Assembly (NCBI GenBank): GCA_947034885.2
Contig: OX344754.2
Coordinates: 15,642,501 to 15,706,500, forward strand
Source of the DNA: Thuidium tamariscinum
Taxonomy: Eukaryota > Streptophyta > Bryopsida > Hypnales > Thuidiaceae
Reading direction: 5' to 3'
Length of the DNA: 64,000 nt
Under the pieces are notes generated by a model, which ran no database searches, was not told the DNA's origin, and was given only the letters and a program-made list of their open reading frames with translations. The translations under genes were made by a program, and so were the position numbers. Of the stretch, positions 61,934-64,000 are shown one piece after another; the first letter of the stretch is position 1; each line of letters begins with the position of its first letter.

Positions 61934-62670
61934 GAAAGATAGAATTAGTGTTAAAAAAAGGCAAAAGGAGAAAGATTACATCAAAGCAAAAATCAAAGCA
62001 AAAAGATTAAAAGAATTTGAACTTGTGAGATTAGAATTTGAATAAGTCAAAGGTATTTATATCAAGAACATTCTCTATATATTTTTAAATTTCTATTTAA
62101 TTAGAAGGATTGGTTGATATTAGAATATATATAAAGATAAAAAATTTATATTAAAAGTTTTTTTTAAATTACTATTTATTGATCTTTTATATTTGTTCTT
62201 ATATTATTATCTTATAGTTTTTTGTTTGTTTTAGTTTAAACAAGATTTAAAGTACTTTTTGAATTATTTGAGTTGAATTTTTTAGGAAAGTTATAGTATC
62301 AAAACTATTTTGAACTATTTTTCATTCAAGTATCTATTAATATTAAAATTTTTGAATTCTAGGTGCATATTTCTTTCAAATAGAAAGAAACATTGAAAAT
62401 TTTGATAAAAAATACATGAAGTACATTCCTCCAAAATATGCATGTATCAACCACAAATTTTTTGTTATCCAAGACAAGACTTTTAAAGAAGTAGTGTTGG
62501 TAGCAAGGTGTTTGCCTTTCAAAGACATGTCCAAAGATGAATTTGCGGAATATGAGAAAGTTACTTCAACTTTCATGTATATGATGAAAGGTGCAAGTGA
62601 CGTGAACACAAATTCCGCTAAAAGATCTAGCAAAATCTATGCCATGGGATGGAAAGGAGGATGTTTATAA
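61934..62670 (+). pseudogene. 3' exons of the repeat-unit gene, copy 2
   Basis: Exon 61934-62052 follows tacag and ends in phase 1 at GTATTT; one codon is TAA where copy 1 has CAA (Gln). Last exon 62363-62670 follows tctag, also phase 1, and stays open to the stop at 62668 (peptides ACINHKFFVIQDKTFKEVVL, SSKIYAMGWKGG). Here the giant transposon is absent, so this copy shows the uninterrupted exon. No family recognised. Confidence 0.5.
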
Positions 62671-62742
62671 TTTAAAATATTTTTATTATCTTTTAAAAGT
62701 TATTTATATAGTTTATAATATTTAAAAATATCTTATTTAACC

Positions 62743-63015
62743 CCTAAAGCCCTAAGCTGCATTTTTTGGCAACATAAGTTTTTTGGGCAACTCACTTTGA
62801 ATGGAGTTGTTATTTTTTTTCTTTGAAATTTTTACACAAGGTGTGCCCAAGGAGTAGCTTTAAGGCCCAACAATTTTTGTAACTTTTGACTTTGTGGTTA
62901 AAAAGTTATGGCATGATATGTCGTTTTCTTTACTTAGAGGGCAACCCGGGCAGCTGAAAAAACTTCTTTAAAAAAAACTTTTTTTTCAAAAGTGAAATTT
63001 CAAATTGATTTTTTA
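62743..63015. repeat. Left arm of a foldback element, truncated
   Basis: Matches 29651-29930, then stops at caaattgattttt. The following 63016-63121 has no counterpart in copy 1, and similarity resumes at 63122 with 35151. Confidence 0.75.
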
Positions 63016-63179
63016 TTCAATCTCACATTTCAGTATTGGCTAATTTGCTGCTTTGCAGCCATCGAGAATAAGTGTGTAACTTTGGAAACTGTCACATGAA
63101 CGCAAGAGATTATTAGCATCTGGGAGGCTGCAGACTGCAGAGAAGCCAATGAATTCCGACCAGTGTTTTCTTTTTCCTT

Positions 63180-63417
63180 TTTGTTGCCAGATTGCACCTA
63201 AAAATATCTGGCTAAAAAAGGTTATAAAAAATGTCAAAAAAATTGGATGAAATTGCCAAACAACTTTGAAATTTGAACAAATATTAGATGAAATTGCTTA
63301 ATTGTGGATGAAAACCATATTATACATCCAATAAGTGGATGAATGTTGCAATTTGGAGCAATACTACAACATTTTATATCACCACTATGGCACTTCTTCA
63401 AAAATGAAAGAAAAAAC
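63180..63417. mobile_element. Family D repeat, copy 2
   Basis: Partner of 35212-35468 in the duplicated unit. Confidence 0.45.
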
Positions 63418-63550
63418 CTAGTTCCCATTCGTTGGACCATATTATAATTTTGTGCAAGTTGATGAATCAACTCATTAAATTTTCTGTTTCTTCATGGACT
63501 CCACCAACACCCCTGCTCCAATCCAATATTGAAAACTTCCAGAGAGATTA

Positions 63551-63738
63551 CAGTAGAACCTCTCTAACTCAATTGGTCTCAACCCAATTTGACATATTGA
63601 GCTACAAAGGTTATTCACTTAGAGAGGGCTAGATTTATTCACATCCTTTGTAATTTGGCTCAGTTTGAGACTAATCTAACACATTCACTTATAGAGGTTT
63701 ATCAGGCTAGAGAAGGTTTAATAAGAGAGGTTCTACTG
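63551..63738. mobile_element. Emigrant/pogo-like MITE, copy 2 (188 bp)
   Basis: Ends cagtagaacctctctaa and inverse agagaggttctactg, with TA on both sides (63549-63550, 63739-63740). Better preserved than its partner at 35597-35789. Confidence 0.75.
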
Positions 63739-64000
63739 TACTTTTGCTTGGCAAAGGAGGGGCTTTGTAGAGGTCAATATTACACTCACGCTAAGTTGGT
63801 CGACATAGATTGTGGCCACAGTGGATGTCAACGTGGATGTAATGGAGAATTTTGAGGGGTGCTAAAAGGAGAAGAACTTATTCAAGGCTATAGATATGCA
63901 GTTATACTATTTTTTTTAGTAGGTGTGCTTTTATCTATTCATCAAATTGATTAAACAACTACATATGCAAAACAAATTTTATTTTATTTTCAAAGGATTC

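Larger units (their letters stand above)
55501..64000. repeat. Large repeat unit, copy 2 (runs off the window)
   Basis: Direct-orientation partner of 1885-7183 plus 28863-36050. It lacks the giant transposon and the stretch 29950-35150, and has two extra elements (58356-59318, 61680-61890). The right boundary is not reached. Confidence 0.85.

Noticed and set aside
61813..62010. 65-codon plus-strand frame
   Set aside because: It begins inside the CACTA MITE and reads out through the wrong frame of the exon at 61934.

Overview
The window looks like nuclear DNA of a green plant, probably a non-seed streptophyte (moss, liverwort or charophyte-like), with low confidence on the lineage. The reasons are one intact plant A-type cytochrome P450 gene with GT-AG introns, plant-style MITEs (CACTA-like, Emigrant/pogo-like, Mutator-like), and a very AT-rich background that is mostly layered repeats. 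I saw no rRNA, tRNA, CRISPR array or bacterial operon.

The main structure is a giant terminal-inverted-repeat DNA transposon at 7184-28858 (21,675 bp). Its two ends are identical inverted repeats of 27 bp. It is flanked by a 4-bp target duplication (aaag), and the matching empty site is in a second copy of the host repeat near 61,950. It carries (i) an uninterrupted 1069-codon gene on the minus strand (7494-10703) with an RNase-H-like transposase core of the kind I know as DUF7869, and (ii) a damaged gene of about 4.5 kb on the plus strand (23807-28320). The second gene has a charged region, a Gly/Arg-rich region, and a C-terminal half laid out like an amino-methyltransferase with eroded catalytic motifs. 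Between the genes are about 13 kb of cargo: a near-perfect CACTA hairpin, other MITE-like repeats, and a GC-rich block (about 17360-19260) that looks like captured host promoter/5'UTR DNA.

The transposon sits in an older repeat unit present twice in direct orientation: copy 1 at 1885-7183 plus 28859-36050, and copy 2 at 55501-64000 (running off the window). The unit carries a decayed minus-strand coding region and a decayed multi-exon plus-strand gene; the transposon lies inside one exon of the latter. The two copies act as mutual empty sites. They show a 211-bp CACTA MITE (61680-61890) and a 963-bp element (58356-59318) only in copy 2, the giant transposon only in copy 1, and an Emigrant-like MITE in both.

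Between the two copies, 36-55 kb holds further repeats: GGGT-ended TIR elements, a Mutator-like MITE with a 9-bp duplication, foldback elements (one nested by another repeat, one of 1.4 kb), and more CACTA MITEs. The P450 gene (39056-41240, three exons) is the only convincing host gene; about 850 bp after it is a possible orphan first exon (42086-42184).
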